Below are positions 53,313 through 63,406 of a stretch of DNA of 64,000 nt, in pieces. The stretch lies in the NCBI GenBank assembly GCA_938027685.1, contig CALJAM010000010.1, positions 1 to 64,000 of the forward strand. The letters run 5' to 3'. Under the pieces are notes generated by a model that did not search any database, was not told the DNA's origin, and saw only the letters and a list, made by a program, of their open reading frames with translations. The stretch comes from an uncultured Bryobacteraceae bacterium (GTDB lineage: Bacteria; Acidobacteriota; Terriglobia; Bryobacterales; Bryobacteraceae). Numbering within the stretch: position 1 is the first letter of the stretch; each line of letters opens with the position of its first letter. The position numbers and the translations under genes are program-made.

Positions 53313-54575
53313 TCAAACCTCTCTTGCCGCCCGGCTCACTTTCCGGACAGCCTCCTTCTCTTTGGACACCGGCGCCGCTACGCGGGATCCCGCCGCCTTC
53401 TTGCGGCGCTCGGACAGTTGGTGCCAACCTACCACAATCGCGCTGGCCACGAAAATCGAAGAGTACGTCCCCACCACCACGCCCACCAGCAGCGCCAGCG
53501 CCATGTTGTTCAACACCGGCCCGCCCAATAGGTACAGCGCCAGCACCGCCACCAGCGTCGTCCCAGACGTCATCACCGTCCGCATCAACGTCTGGTTGAT
53601 GCTCAGGTTCACCACCTCCGGCAGCGCCTGCTTAAACCGCAGCTTCAGATTCTCGCGCACCCGATCGAATACCACGATCGTGTCGTTGATCGAGTAGCCG
53701 ATCAGCGTCAAAATCGCCGCGATCACCGTCAGCGAGATCTCACGGTTCAGCCACGAGAACACCCCAATCGTGACCAGAGCGTCATGGAAGCTCGCCACGA
53801 CCGCGCCCACGCCCGCCACGAACTCGAACCGGAACGCAATGTAAACCAGCATCCCGGCCAGCGCGTACAGCGTCGCCATCAAAGCCTTCTCGCGCAGGTC
53901 CGCGCCGACCTTCGGCCCCACGATCTCGACCTGACGGATGGCGAACGGCGCCACCGTGGCCTCCTGCTTGAGCACGCCCAGGATCGCCGGCGTCACACCG
54001 GGCAATGCCCCCAGCTCGTCCACGCTCCGCAGTAAGCCCGAGCGCTCCCGGTCACGAAACTCCACGATCCGATCCGCCAGCTCCTGCAACTGCCCCTCGC
54101 TCAGCGTGACGCCCGCCCGCGCCAGCGGTTCGCGCAACCGCTCCGCCAGCGCTTCCCTGCCTGCGCTGTTCAAATCCAGCTTGCCTTTCTCCGCTGCAAA
54201 ACGCTCAGCCAGCGTCTCCGTGATCATCCGCCGTGCGAGATCCAGCTCCTGCTCGCTGCGCATCTCGGTGCCGATGATCACCTCCTGCGCCCCGGTCATC
54301 TCCTGCACCGTCACCTCGCCCGGAACGCGCCCCAGCAGCGCTCGCCGGATCTCCTCGAGCGGCGGCTGTTCCCGGAACTTCACGTACACCAAGGTCCCGC
54401 CGCGAAAATCAATCCCCCACTTGGGGCCGCCTTTCAGCGCCAGGCTCAACAGCGTGCCCGCCACCAGCACCAGCGACAGAAACACGCCCGCCGGCATCAA
54501 GCGGATCCAGTTGATCTTGGGTTCTCGGAATAACTCCATCGCCTCAACGCGAGCCGGCGCTTCCCGATTGGACAC
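53313..54575 (-). CDS. secF: Protein translocase subunit SecF
   Basis: GIDFRGGTLVYVKF; EIVGPKVGADLREKAL; IGYSINDTIVVFDRVREN. Confidence 0.95.
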   Translation of the reverse strand: MSNREAPARVEAMELFREPKINWIRLMPAGVFLSLVLVAGTLLSLALKGGPKWGIDFRGGTLVYVKFREQPPLEEIRRALLGRVPGEVTVQEMTGAQEVIIGTEMRSEQELDLARRMITETLAERFAAEKGKLDLNSAGREALAERLREPLARAGVTLSEGQLQELADRIVEFRDRERSGLLRSVDELGALPGVTPAILGVLKQEATVAPFAIRQVEIVGPKVGADLREKALMATLYALAGMLVYIAFRFEFVAGVGAVVASFHDALVTIGVFSWLNREISLTVIAAILTLIGYSINDTIVVFDRVRENLKLRFKQALPEVVNLSINQTLMRTVMTSGTTLVAVLALYLLGGPVLNNMALALLVGVVVGTYSSIFVASAIVVGWHQLSERRKKAAGSRVAAPVSKEKEAVRKVSRAAREV

Positions 54576-54696
54576 CGGCGTCCCGCGGAAAGTTCCCCTC
54601 CGCAGTCAAGAAGATAGCACAAACAGCCACGCCTGAGGGTCGCCCCGCCTGCCCGGTGCGCACCCTTTCCCTCCCCACGGCCCTAAACTCCTACCA

Positions 54697-56316
54697 TCAT
54701 ATGCTCAGCGACGCCACCTGCGGCTTGCGGAACAGCACCCAGTTGAAGATCGTCCGGGAGACAAATACCGCCGTGAAAACGTTCGCCACCAGACCCACCA
54801 CCAGCGTCACCGCGAAACCCTTCACCGGACCCGTCCCGAACATGAACAGGAACGCGCACGAAACCACCGTGACCACGTGCGTGTCGATGATGGTGATGAA
54901 CGCCCGGTCGAAGCCCGCTTCCACCGCCGCAATCACGCCCTTGCCCGAGCGCAGCTCCTCGCGGATCCGCTCGAAGATCAAAATGTTGGAATCCACCGCC
55001 ATGCCCAGGCTCAGCACGAACCCCGCAATGCCCGGCAGCGTCCACACCGCTTCGAAGTAGCTCAGCGCCGCCAGCGTCAGCAGCCCGTTCATCAGCAGCG
55101 CCACCACCGCATTCACGCCGCTCAGTCGATAGTAGATCAGCATGATCGCGGCCACCAGAATCAGGCCCAGGATCCCCGCCGACACGCCCTGCCGGATCGA
55201 GTCCGAACCCAGCGAAGGCCCGATCGTCCGCTCCTCCAGGTAATCAATGCCCGCAGGCAACGACCCGGACTGCAGCACCAGCGCCAGATCCGACGCATCC
55301 TGCTCGTTGGCCGCACCCGTGATCCGCCCCTGGTCCTCGATCCGGCTCTGAATCACCGGCGCGCTGCGTACCTGATTGTCCAGAATGATCGCCAGCCGAT
55401 TGCCGATGTTACGCTCCGTGTGCTGCGCGAAACGCCGCGCGCCGTCCGGCCCCAGCGTGAAATCCGTCTCCCACTTGCCGAACTCGTCGCGGCTGGGCCG
55501 CGCCATCCGGATATCCTCGCCCGTGATCACCGGAACCCGGTTGACCAGCCACCAGCTCTCCCCCGCCTCGCCCGGCCGCCGCATCTCCGGAACCAGCTTC
55601 GTGTTCAGCGGCAGCACTCCGCCGTACTTGGCTAACGCCTGCTCGCGCGAAGAGAACGGCCCGTCCTGCACCTCGCTGATCTCCAGCACCGCCGTCGTGC
55701 CCATGATCTGCTTGACCCGCGCGGGATCGTCCACGCCCGGCAGTTGCACCAGAATCTCGTACTCGCTCTCGGCCGCCCCGTGCTGCTGGATGACCGGCTC
55801 CGTCAGCCCCAGCGCGTTGATCCGCCGCTCCAGCGTACGAATCGTCCGCTCCACCGTCTCCCGCTTCAGCGCCAGCAACTCGCTCGGCCGCATCGTGAGC
55901 CGGTAATCGTTCTCCCCGATCGCCGCCAACACCCACATCGGGAATCGCTGCGTGACGATCGCACGCAGATCCCCCGCGCGAGCCGCCGGCACGCCCCGCA
56001 GATAAATCGCGATCGTGTCCGCCTCCTCCACCCGCTGCGGATCGTTGCGTTCCAGTTGCGCGAACTCGATGCCCGCCCGCCGCAACTCTTGCCGCAGGCT
56101 CTCGATCGTCATGTCCGCCCGCGCCTTCACCGCCTCGTGCACCCGCACCTGCAGGATCAGGTGACTGCCCCCGCGCAGGTCCAGACCCAGCCGAACGTTC
56201 CGGCGCAGGTTCGCCTTGAGTTGGTCCAGCGAACGCGGCAGGCCGATCAGGCCCAGAATCGCCGCCGCCAGCACCGCCGCGATCACGATCGCACGCACTT
56301 TGACGTTTCTCTTCAT
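54697..56316 (-). CDS. secD: Protein translocase subunit SecD
   Basis: LGLDLRGGSHLILQV; LPGIAGFVLSLGMAVDSNILIFERIREELRSG. Confidence 0.96.
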   Translation of the reverse strand: MKRNVKVRAIVIAAVLAAAILGLIGLPRSLDQLKANLRRNVRLGLDLRGGSHLILQVRVHEAVKARADMTIESLRQELRRAGIEFAQLERNDPQRVEEADTIAIYLRGVPAARAGDLRAIVTQRFPMWVLAAIGENDYRLTMRPSELLALKRETVERTIRTLERRINALGLTEPVIQQHGAAESEYEILVQLPGVDDPARVKQIMGTTAVLEISEVQDGPFSSREQALAKYGGVLPLNTKLVPEMRRPGEAGESWWLVNRVPVITGEDIRMARPSRDEFGKWETDFTLGPDGARRFAQHTERNIGNRLAIILDNQVRSAPVIQSRIEDQGRITGAANEQDASDLALVLQSGSLPAGIDYLEERTIGPSLGSDSIRQGVSAGILGLILVAAIMLIYYRLSGVNAVVALLMNGLLTLAALSYFEAVWTLPGIAGFVLSLGMAVDSNILIFERIREELRSGKGVIAAVEAGFDRAFITIIDTHVVTVVSCAFLFMFGTGPVKGFAVTLVVGLVANVFTAVFVSRTIFNWVLFRKPQVASLSI

Positions 56317-56332
56317 GCCCGCAACGACTGCC

Positions 56333-56653
56333 TTACTTCTTGCTCTCGGTCGGAATCAGCGCCGCCACCGCGCTCCGTGTCACCTGCAGCTTCACGTTGT
56401 CCGGCTTGACGCGCAGCACCAGCGTGTCGTCCTCTCGGTTGATGCCCACGATCGTCCCGATAATGCCGCCGCTGGTCAACACCGTCTGCCCCGGCTCCAG
56501 GCTGGCCAGCATCTTCTGCTGCCGCTTCCGCTGCCTCTGCATGGGCAAGAACAGCAGAAAGTAAAAAATCAGGATGATGGGCAGAACCGTGAGCAGAAAC
56601 CCCACGGCGCTCGATGGGGGCTGTTGCTGCTGTAGGATCAGGCTCGACACCAC
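56333..56653 (-). CDS. yajC: Preprotein translocase subunit YajC
   Basis: ILIFYFLLFLPMQRQRKRQQKMLASLEPGQTVLTSGGIIGTIVGI. Confidence 0.95.
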   Translation of the reverse strand: MVSSLILQQQQPPSSAVGFLLTVLPIILIFYFLLFLPMQRQRKRQQKMLASLEPGQTVLTSGGIIGTIVGINREDDTLVLRVKPDNVKLQVTRSAVAALIPTESKK

Positions 56654-56800
56654 CTTCGCCTCGCTGATCTACCTGGCTTCCGCCGCGCCCGGCACCTACC
56701 GGCCTTCGCTGGCGGCGAACAGCGCGGGATCCATCCGGGGAAACCGCCGGGGACAGCAGAGCGGTTCACTCACCTAGCGTGCCTGAACCCGCTCCCGATG

Positions 56801-58408
56801 TCAAGCGCGTGCAGCCCGCCCGCTCGGACCGTACTCGACAACCAGCAGCGCGATATCGTCGGCTTGTTCCACCCCGCCGGTAAACTCCTCCACGGCCTGC
56901 AATACGGCCCGGTACAGCTCTCCGGCGCCCCCTGCGCCACAGCTCGCCGCCACGCGCTCCAGCCGCCTCAAGCCGAACAATTCGCCCTCTGCGTTGCGCG
57001 CCTCCGTCAGCCCGTCCGTGTAAAACAGCAAACGCTCCCCCGCTTCCAGTTGCACTTCCTCGGCCTCGTAGCGAGCCTCCTCGAGCAGCCCCAGCGGCGC
57101 CGAGCGCGCCGGATGTCGCTCGATGCCCGTCCTGCGCAGCCGCAGCCACGGCGGATGCCCCGCGTTCACCACGCGCAGCCGACCGCCCGCTTCCACCAGC
57201 CCGTAAATCACCGTGGCGTACTGCTCGCCCCCCGTGCGCTCCAACAGAAATCGATTCACACCCGCCATCATCTCTTCCACCCTCACACGCGTGTGCGGCG
57301 CCGCCACGAACATGCCCTGAAGCAGCGCCGCCAACAGGGCCGCGCCCACGCCCTTGCCCGAAACGTCCGCTATCGCCAACGCAAAGCCGCCCTCCCCCGC
57401 CGCGCGCAGCTCGTAATAGTCGCCCCCCACCTCGCGCGAAGGAATGCTCCCGCCGGCCGCCCGCAACCACTCCGCCGATGGCAACTGACGCGGCAGCAGA
57501 CTCTCCTGGATGCGCCGCGCTATCCTGAGTTCCTCCTCCATGTGCTGCCGCGCCCACTGCTCCTCGAGCAGTCGCGCGTTCTCCAGCACCGTCGACGCTT
57601 CGAAGGCCAACGTGGTCAGCAGCTCGCGGCTGCCCGCCGCCGGCTCGCAGGCGCCCTCAGCCTCCATGTACAGCAGCCCGATCGTCTCTGTGGCCGCCGA
57701 GACCAACCCCGTCTGCTGCCCGCCTCCCGTGCGCACTCGCACCAGCGGTATGGCCAAAGCTCCCCCTACCGCCTCCGGCGCCACCCAGAAAAGATCCTGA
57801 CGCTCGCCCACCGCCCGCTCCAGCTGCTCCGCCGGCAACCGAGGCGCCGCACCGCGCAGCGGACCCGTCCGGCTCCGCGCCACCCGCACCTGCAACCGAC
57901 CTTCGGAACCCCTCAGCAGTAAAAAGCCCCGCGCACACCCCGTCACCGCCAGCGCCGCCTCCACCACCGCCGCTAGGACTTCGTCCGTGGAAAGCGATGC
58001 TTGCAGCGCACGCGCCACCTCCAGCATCGCACGCAGCCGCACCAGGTGGCTGCCCGGCGCCTCCGCCTGCGCCAGCAGCGACGTCGCCCCGCCGACTAAC
58101 TCGAACACCAGCTCGTAGGAATCCCCAAAGCCGAACCCAATGCGATCCCCCTGCCGCAGCACGTGCCGACTCACCCGCTGCCCGTTCACGAACAAGCCGT
58201 GCCGGCTGCCCAGATCCTCGATCACGTACGCGCCCTGCTCGATGATGATCCGCGCATGCCGCCGCGAAATCCGCCCGTCGCGCAGCGCCAGCTGGTTCTC
58301 GCCCAATCGCCCGATGTGAAAAGGCACCGGCGTCACCGGCGCTTCCCAACGATCCCCCGCCGGACCCCGGACGATCAGCACCGCCGGCGGCGGCCCCTCC
58401 CCCTTCAT
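56801..58408 (-). CDS. FHA-GAF-PP2C (SpoIIE/RsbU-type) serine phosphatase
   Basis: FHA: FHIGRLGENQLALRDGRISRRHARIIIEQGAYVIEDLGSRHGLFVNG; GAF-like middle; RIQESLLPRQLPSAEWLRAAGGSIPSREVGGDYYEL. Confidence 0.93.
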   Translation of the reverse strand: MKGEGPPPAVLIVRGPAGDRWEAPVTPVPFHIGRLGENQLALRDGRISRRHARIIIEQGAYVIEDLGSRHGLFVNGQRVSRHVLRQGDRIGFGFGDSYELVFELVGGATSLLAQAEAPGSHLVRLRAMLEVARALQASLSTDEVLAAVVEAALAVTGCARGFLLLRGSEGRLQVRVARSRTGPLRGAAPRLPAEQLERAVGERQDLFWVAPEAVGGALAIPLVRVRTGGGQQTGLVSAATETIGLLYMEAEGACEPAAGSRELLTTLAFEASTVLENARLLEEQWARQHMEEELRIARRIQESLLPRQLPSAEWLRAAGGSIPSREVGGDYYELRAAGEGGFALAIADVSGKGVGAALLAALLQGMFVAAPHTRVRVEEMMAGVNRFLLERTGGEQYATVIYGLVEAGGRLRVVNAGHPPWLRLRRTGIERHPARSAPLGLLEEARYEAEEVQLEAGERLLFYTDGLTEARNAEGELFGLRRLERVAASCGAGGAGELYRAVLQAVEEFTGGVEQADDIALLVVEYGPSGRAARA

Positions 58409-58902
58409 CTCTTCGTCCGCCGCGCGTTCCGCACCCGCGCGCCCTCGGCGGCCTGCTCCATCTCACGCGCCCGCAGGACTCGGCAGTGCGAACAGTACCC
58501 GCCCGCCTCCGTCCTCACCATCAACACCTGAAAGCCCAGATGGTTCTCGATCTGTCGCCGCATCCGCCTCAGCGGTTCGCCGTAAAACTCCTCCACCTTG
58601 CCGCAGCGCAGACACACCACGTGCGCGTGCTCCTGCTTCATCCGCGTCTCGTAGTAGTGCGCCTCGCCCTCCCAGTGCATCAGATCCAGCTCGTCCACCA
58701 GCCCGCTGTCCTTCAGCAGCTTCAGCGTGCGGTAGACCGTCACCCGGTTCAGCTTGGGATCGCGTTCCCGCGCCAGCCTGTAAAGATGCTCCGCATCCAA
58801 ATGCGCCCCGGATTGCTCCAGCAGCTCCAGCAGAATCTTGCGCTGGCGCGTCATCCGCAAGCCCTGCTCGCGTAGCGACGCTTCGATCCCCCGCGTTTTC
58901 AC
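58405..58902 (-). CDS. fur: Fur-family transcriptional regulator
   Basis: LREQGLRMTRQRKILLELLEQSGAHLDAEHLYRLARERDPKLNRVTVYRTLKLLKDSGLV; HAHVVCLRCGKVEEF; YCSHC. GTG start; the longer track ORF is an antisense extension. Confidence 0.93.
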   Translation of the reverse strand: MKTRGIEASLREQGLRMTRQRKILLELLEQSGAHLDAEHLYRLARERDPKLNRVTVYRTLKLLKDSGLVDELDLMHWEGEAHYYETRMKQEHAHVVCLRCGKVEEFYGEPLRRMRRQIENHLGFQVLMVRTEAGGYCSHCRVLRAREMEQAAEGARVRNARRTKR

Positions 58903-58964
58903 CGAACGTGCCTCTCTACGCCACCATAACACGCCGCTCTCTCCGGCCAAGCCGCGCCCGGCGC

Positions 58965-58970
58965 GATAAT
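58965..58970 (+). promoter_or_regulatory. Putative -10 element GATAAT upstream of DnaC-like gene
   Basis: GCGATAATGGAAACCATG; 7 nt to ATG 58978, which favours this start over ATG 58969. Confidence 0.35.
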
Positions 58971-58977
58971 GGAAACC

Positions 58978-59745
58978 ATGGGCGAACCCCTGTGCCCCCA
59001 CTGCGGCGGTACGGGCTGGAGGATCATCGAGCGCGAGGGCATCAGCGCCGCCGAACCCTGCTCCTGCCAACAGGCCGAACGCCTGCGGATGCTCGAAGAA
59101 CGCGCCGGCATCCCGCCCCTGTACCGCAACGCCTCGCTCGACAACTTCCGCCTGCCCACCGAAGACCCCGTCGCCTACCGCCATATGGCCGCCGCCGTCC
59201 TCACCGTTCGCTCCTACGTCCGCGAATTCCCCCAACCCGACAAGCCCGGACTCTTGCTCATGGGCGATCCCGGCACCGGCAAAACCCACCTCGCCGTCGC
59301 TGCCCTTCGCATGCTCATCGCCCGCGGCTTCGAAGGCGTCTTCTTCGACTACCAGGACTTGCTGGCGCGCGTCCGCGCAAGCTGGGACCCCGCTTCCGGT
59401 ACCGGCGAACGCGATCCCTACCGCATGGCGCTCGAAGCAGAAGTCCTGCTGCTCGACGACCTCGGCTCTCAGCGCGGCCCCGAGTGGGTCGTGGACACCA
59501 TCACCGCCATCGTCACCCACCGCTGTAACTACCAGAAGCCCCTCATCGCCACCACCAACCTGCCCGACGACGCCGCCGGCGACGACCTGCTCGAACGTCC
59601 CTCCGACCTCGGCGAACGCCCCCGCTACCGCACCAGCCTCGCCGAGCGCATCGGCGAACGCGCCCGCTCGCGCCTCTTCCAAATGTGCCGCCTCGTCCGC
59701 CTCCCTCCCGTCGCCGACTACCGCCTCAAACCCCGCGCGCGCTGA
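58978..59745 (+). CDS. DnaC/IstB-like AAA+ ATPase with N-terminal zinc finger (helicase-loader-like)
   Basis: CPHCGGTGWRII...CSCQ zinc finger; LLLMGDPGTGKTHLAVAAL; EVLLLDDLGSQR. Confidence 0.88.
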   Translation: MGEPLCPHCGGTGWRIIEREGISAAEPCSCQQAERLRMLEERAGIPPLYRNASLDNFRLPTEDPVAYRHMAAAVLTVRSYVREFPQPDKPGLLLMGDPGTGKTHLAVAALRMLIARGFEGVFFDYQDLLARVRASWDPASGTGERDPYRMALEAEVLLLDDLGSQRGPEWVVDTITAIVTHRCNYQKPLIATTNLPDDAAGDDLLERPSDLGERPRYRTSLAERIGERARSRLFQMCRLVRLPPVADYRLKPRAR

Positions 59746-59751
59746 AACCTC

Positions 59752-60993
59752 TCAGGCCTCCCCCCGCGGCGCGTATCGCGCACGAACCAGAAATACGTAC
59801 GCCGCCACCCCCGTCAGCAGGAAAAACCAAATCGCCTTCATCGGCGCCTCGTAGCTCCCCGTCGAGTGCACCAGCCAGCCCGTCAACAGCGGCGCCACGA
59901 TGCCCGGCAGGTTCGCCGCGCAATTCTGCACGCCCACGATCCGCCCCACCGCCGCACCCGGAATCAGCGTCTGCGTCAACGCCCAGTAATTCGCCGTCGT
60001 CAAACCCAGCCCGCTCAGCGAGAAAATCGCGAAAAACAACGCTACCTCGTTCGAATCCGAAAGCGCTCCGATCAGCTCCGTCGAAGCCGCCAGGAATCCC
60101 GCAATCGTGAACGCCTTCCGCACCCGCACCGCATCGTGCCCCTTTTCGATCAGACGGTCCGCCGCCCAGCCCGCCAACGTCGCCACCACCGCCATGCCCA
60201 AAAAGCTGAAGCCCGTGTACACGCTGGAATCCGCCAGCGAAAGCTGTCGCCGATCCACGAAATACGCCGGCAGCCAGGTCATCGAAAAATACACGAAGTA
60301 TTGGTAGCAGAACGTCCCGATCACCGTCCCCCAGATCACCGGACTGGCCAGCACGCGAGCGAAAGGAACTCTCACGCCTGCCCGCGCCCCCGCCTGCTGC
60401 GCCTCTAACTGCCGGTCGTCATCTCGCACGAACTTCAGCCAAGGGATCAGCCACAGCAATCCGCCCAGCCCCAGGATCAAGAACATCTTCCGCCACCCGA
60501 ATTCCACGATCAGCCAGCCCGCTAGCGGCGTGCCCAGCGCCGGCCCCACCTTCGCCGCCGCCATGTACAGCCCCACCGCAAGACCGCGCTGGTTCTCGCT
60601 GCAGTGAAACCGGATCCAGCGCATCCCCGCCGGCGTCACCACCGCTTCGCCCACGCCCAACAGAACACGCAGCAGAAATAGCTGCCGCACCGAGGTCACC
60701 AGCGCCGCACCCGCCGAAACCAGGCTCCACGCCATCAATCCCAGCGCATACGGGTACTTCACCCCAAAACGATCCACCACCCAGCCGGCCGGGATCTGCA
60801 GCGCCGCGTAGGACCAGAAAAAGGCCGAATTCAACGCGCCCCGATCCTGATCGGTAAGGCCGAATTCCGAGCGCATCGAACGGCTCGGATCCTTCTCGGC
60901 CAGCGCCACCGAGAGGTTGACCCGATCAAAGTACGCAATGATCATCCCCATGCACAGCAGCCCGATAATCAACCAGCGCCGACGCGGCGTCAT
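59752..60993 (-). CDS. MFS transporter (ACS/hexuronate-like family)
   Basis: MGMIIAYFDRVNLSVALAE; GALNSAFFWSYAALQIPAGWVVDRFGVKYPYALGLMAWS; 12 TM. Confidence 0.92.
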   Translation of the reverse strand: MTPRRRWLIIGLLCMGMIIAYFDRVNLSVALAEKDPSRSMRSEFGLTDQDRGALNSAFFWSYAALQIPAGWVVDRFGVKYPYALGLMAWSLVSAGAALVTSVRQLFLLRVLLGVGEAVVTPAGMRWIRFHCSENQRGLAVGLYMAAAKVGPALGTPLAGWLIVEFGWRKMFLILGLGGLLWLIPWLKFVRDDDRQLEAQQAGARAGVRVPFARVLASPVIWGTVIGTFCYQYFVYFSMTWLPAYFVDRRQLSLADSSVYTGFSFLGMAVVATLAGWAADRLIEKGHDAVRVRKAFTIAGFLAASTELIGALSDSNEVALFFAIFSLSGLGLTTANYWALTQTLIPGAAVGRIVGVQNCAANLPGIVAPLLTGWLVHSTGSYEAPMKAIWFFLLTGVAAYVFLVRARYAPRGEA

Positions 60994-61155
60994 GGCCTCC
61001 CTTTCCGGTCCCCAACCATATCACAGCCCGCTCCGCCCTCGGCGAACTGCCGCCCGACGACGCATGCGGGCCCCTCAAAAAACTTGCCAGATCCCTCGCC
61101 CGCTGGCAAAATAACCTTTCAAGTTCGGGCCGATCGTGCCCGGGAGCGGGTTGCC

Positions 61156-62409
61156 ATGCAGATTCGCGTACTCGCCTTCGTCCTCGCCGGTGGAAAAGGA
61201 ACGCGGCTGTGGCCGCTCACCAAAGAGCGCGCCAAACCTGCCGTCCCCTTCGGAGGCAAGTACCGCATCATCGATTTCGTCCTCTCCAACCTGGTCAACT
61301 CCGGCATCTACTCCATCTACGTCCTCACCCAGTTCCGCAGCCAATCCCTGCTCCAGCACCTGCGCGACGGCTGGCAGTTCGGCGGCGTCCTCAGCCAGCA
61401 GTTCATCATCCCCGTCCCCGCCCAGATGCGCTCGCCCGGCGAAACCTGGTACCTCGGCACCGCCGACGCCATCTACCAGAACCTCAACCTCATCGAGCAG
61501 TCCGCCCCCGACGTCGTCGCCATCTTCGGCGCCGACCATGTCTACCGCATGAACATCCGCGAGATGATCGAGTTCCACTGCGAGCGCCAGGCCGACGCCA
61601 CCGTCGCCGCCGTCCCCGTCCCACGCCGCATGGCCGCTGAATTCGGCGTCATCCAGGCCGAGCCCGACGGACGCGTCACCGCCTTCTTCGAAAAACAGCC
61701 CGACGCCCCCCACATGCCCGGCGATCCCGAACGAGTCTTCGCCTCCATGGGCAACTACGTCTTCTCCACACCCGCCTTGCTCCGCGAACTCGAGCGCGAC
61801 GCCGCCGACGACTCCAGCACCCACGACTTCGGCCGCGACATCCTTCCCTCCATGACCCGCCGCTGCCGCCTCTACGCCTATAACTTCGAAACCAACCGCA
61901 TCCCAGGCGAACCACCCGGCAAGCCCAATTACTGGCGCGACGTCGGCACCATCGAAGCCTACTACGAAGCCAACATGGACCTCCGCGCCGTCGATCCCGC
62001 ACTCAACCTCTACAACCGCCAGTGGCCCCTGCGCACCGCCAGCTACGCCACCCCTCCCGCTAAGTTCGTCTTCGACGAGGAAGGCCGTCGCGGCCAGGCC
62101 ATCGACTCCATCGTCTCCGGCGGCAGCATCCTCTCCGGCGGCATGGTCCGCAACTCCGTCATCGGTCGCGGCGTGCGCATCCACTCCGGCGCCGTCGTCG
62201 AGGAATCCATCATCTTCGACAACTGCGACATCGGCCGCCGCGCGCGCATCCGCCGCGCCATCCTCGATAAGAACGTCCGCGTCCCGCCCGATACCCTCAT
62301 CGGCTACGACCTCCACGAGGACCGCAAACGCTACCACGTCAGCCCCACCGGCATCGTCGTCGTCGAAGGCGCGCGCTCGGCCGTCGAACTCGCCACCCTC
62401 AACCTCTAA
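61156..62409 (+). CDS. glgC: Glucose-1-phosphate adenylyltransferase
   Basis: [65 protein letters not shown]. Confidence 0.96.
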   Translation: MQIRVLAFVLAGGKGTRLWPLTKERAKPAVPFGGKYRIIDFVLSNLVNSGIYSIYVLTQFRSQSLLQHLRDGWQFGGVLSQQFIIPVPAQMRSPGETWYLGTADAIYQNLNLIEQSAPDVVAIFGADHVYRMNIREMIEFHCERQADATVAAVPVPRRMAAEFGVIQAEPDGRVTAFFEKQPDAPHMPGDPERVFASMGNYVFSTPALLRELERDAADDSSTHDFGRDILPSMTRRCRLYAYNFETNRIPGEPPGKPNYWRDVGTIEAYYEANMDLRAVDPALNLYNRQWPLRTASYATPPAKFVFDEEGRRGQAIDSIVSGGSILSGGMVRNSVIGRGVRIHSGAVVEESIIFDNCDIGRRARIRRAILDKNVRVPPDTLIGYDLHEDRKRYHVSPTGIVVVEGARSAVELATLNL

Positions 62410-62439
62410 ACCCGCCCGCCCTTATGCCTAAGCGTATGC

Positions 62440-62445
62440 TACAGT
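62440..62445 (+). promoter_or_regulatory. Putative -10 element TACAGT upstream of DUF1080 gene
   Basis: GCTACAGTGTTGCCCGATG; 8 nt to ATG 62454. Confidence 0.35.
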
Positions 62446-62453
62446 GTTGCCCG

Positions 62454-63392
62454 ATGCGTACCGCGATCCTGACATGCGCTCTCTCCGCCCTCGCCTGGAC
62501 CGCCGGCGATGAGGCCTTCAACGGACGCTGGAATATCCAGCCCTCCGGCATGCGCCGCGCCTGGTGGCTCGAAATCCAGGGCGCCGACACTCCCGCCCCG
62601 AAAGGCAAGTTCGTTGGCGCACCCGGCGGTCAGCTCGACGAGATTCCCAAACTCAGCATCCGCCGCGGCCAGCTACGCTTCGAATTCGAACGCAAATGGC
62701 GCATCGGCGACCGCAGCCGCCAGGCGCGAGGCGTCTGGACCGCCCGCATCAAGGACGGCAGGCTCGTCGGCCTGTTCCGTCTCCCCGGTCAGCCCCCCGT
62801 CTCCTGGGTCGGCGAACGCGCCCCCCTCATCGACGAGCGCGACGACGGAAGCTGGCGCGAAGCTCAGCCCATCGAACTTTTCAATGGTAGGGATCTCACC
62901 GGCTGGGTGCCCGTCGGGCGTCCCGGCGAACTCCGCTGGATGGTCAGGGACGGCATCCTCGTCAACGACGCACCCGCACCCAACTTGATGACCGAGGCCA
63001 AATTCTGGAACTTCAACCTGCACGTCGAATATCGCGTCGGTCCCAAGTCCAACTCCGGCATCGGCCTCCGCGGTCGCTATGAAGTGCAGATCCTCGAGGA
63101 CTACGGACGTCCCGTCTCAGGCCACTCCAACGGCGCCATCTACAGCCGCATCCCGCCCAGCGTCAACGCCAGCAAGCCCGCAGGCCAATGGCAGACCTTC
63201 GACATCCGCCTCATCGGTCGCATGGTCACCGTCGTGCTCAACGGCGTCAAGATCATCGACAACCGCGAGATCGAAGGCCTCACCGCCATCGCCGTCGACC
63301 CCAACGAAGCCCAACCCGGCCCCATCCTGCTCCAAGGCGACCACGGCGTCGTCGAGTTCCGCAAGATCACCCTCACGCCCCTGGTGCGGTGA
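62454..63392 (+). CDS. DUF1080 (3-keto-disaccharide hydrolase family) secreted protein
   Basis: IELFNGRDLTGWVPVG; NFNLHVEYRVGPKSNSGIGLRGRYEVQILEDYG; signal peptide MRTAILTCALSALAWTAG. Confidence 0.9.
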   Translation: MRTAILTCALSALAWTAGDEAFNGRWNIQPSGMRRAWWLEIQGADTPAPKGKFVGAPGGQLDEIPKLSIRRGQLRFEFERKWRIGDRSRQARGVWTARIKDGRLVGLFRLPGQPPVSWVGERAPLIDERDDGSWREAQPIELFNGRDLTGWVPVGRPGELRWMVRDGILVNDAPAPNLMTEAKFWNFNLHVEYRVGPKSNSGIGLRGRYEVQILEDYGRPVSGHSNGAIYSRIPPSVNASKPAGQWQTFDIRLIGRMVTVVLNGVKIIDNREIEGLTAIAVDPNEAQPGPILLQGDHGVVEFRKITLTPLVR

Positions 63393-63406
63393 GCCCCTCC
63401 GCCCCT

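Noticed and set aside
58903-59682. N-terminal ~260 aa of the 425-aa (-) ORF ending in Fur
   Set aside because: Antisense to the DnaC-like gene; the Fur domain starts at VKTRGIEASLREQG, so only 58405-58902 is kept.
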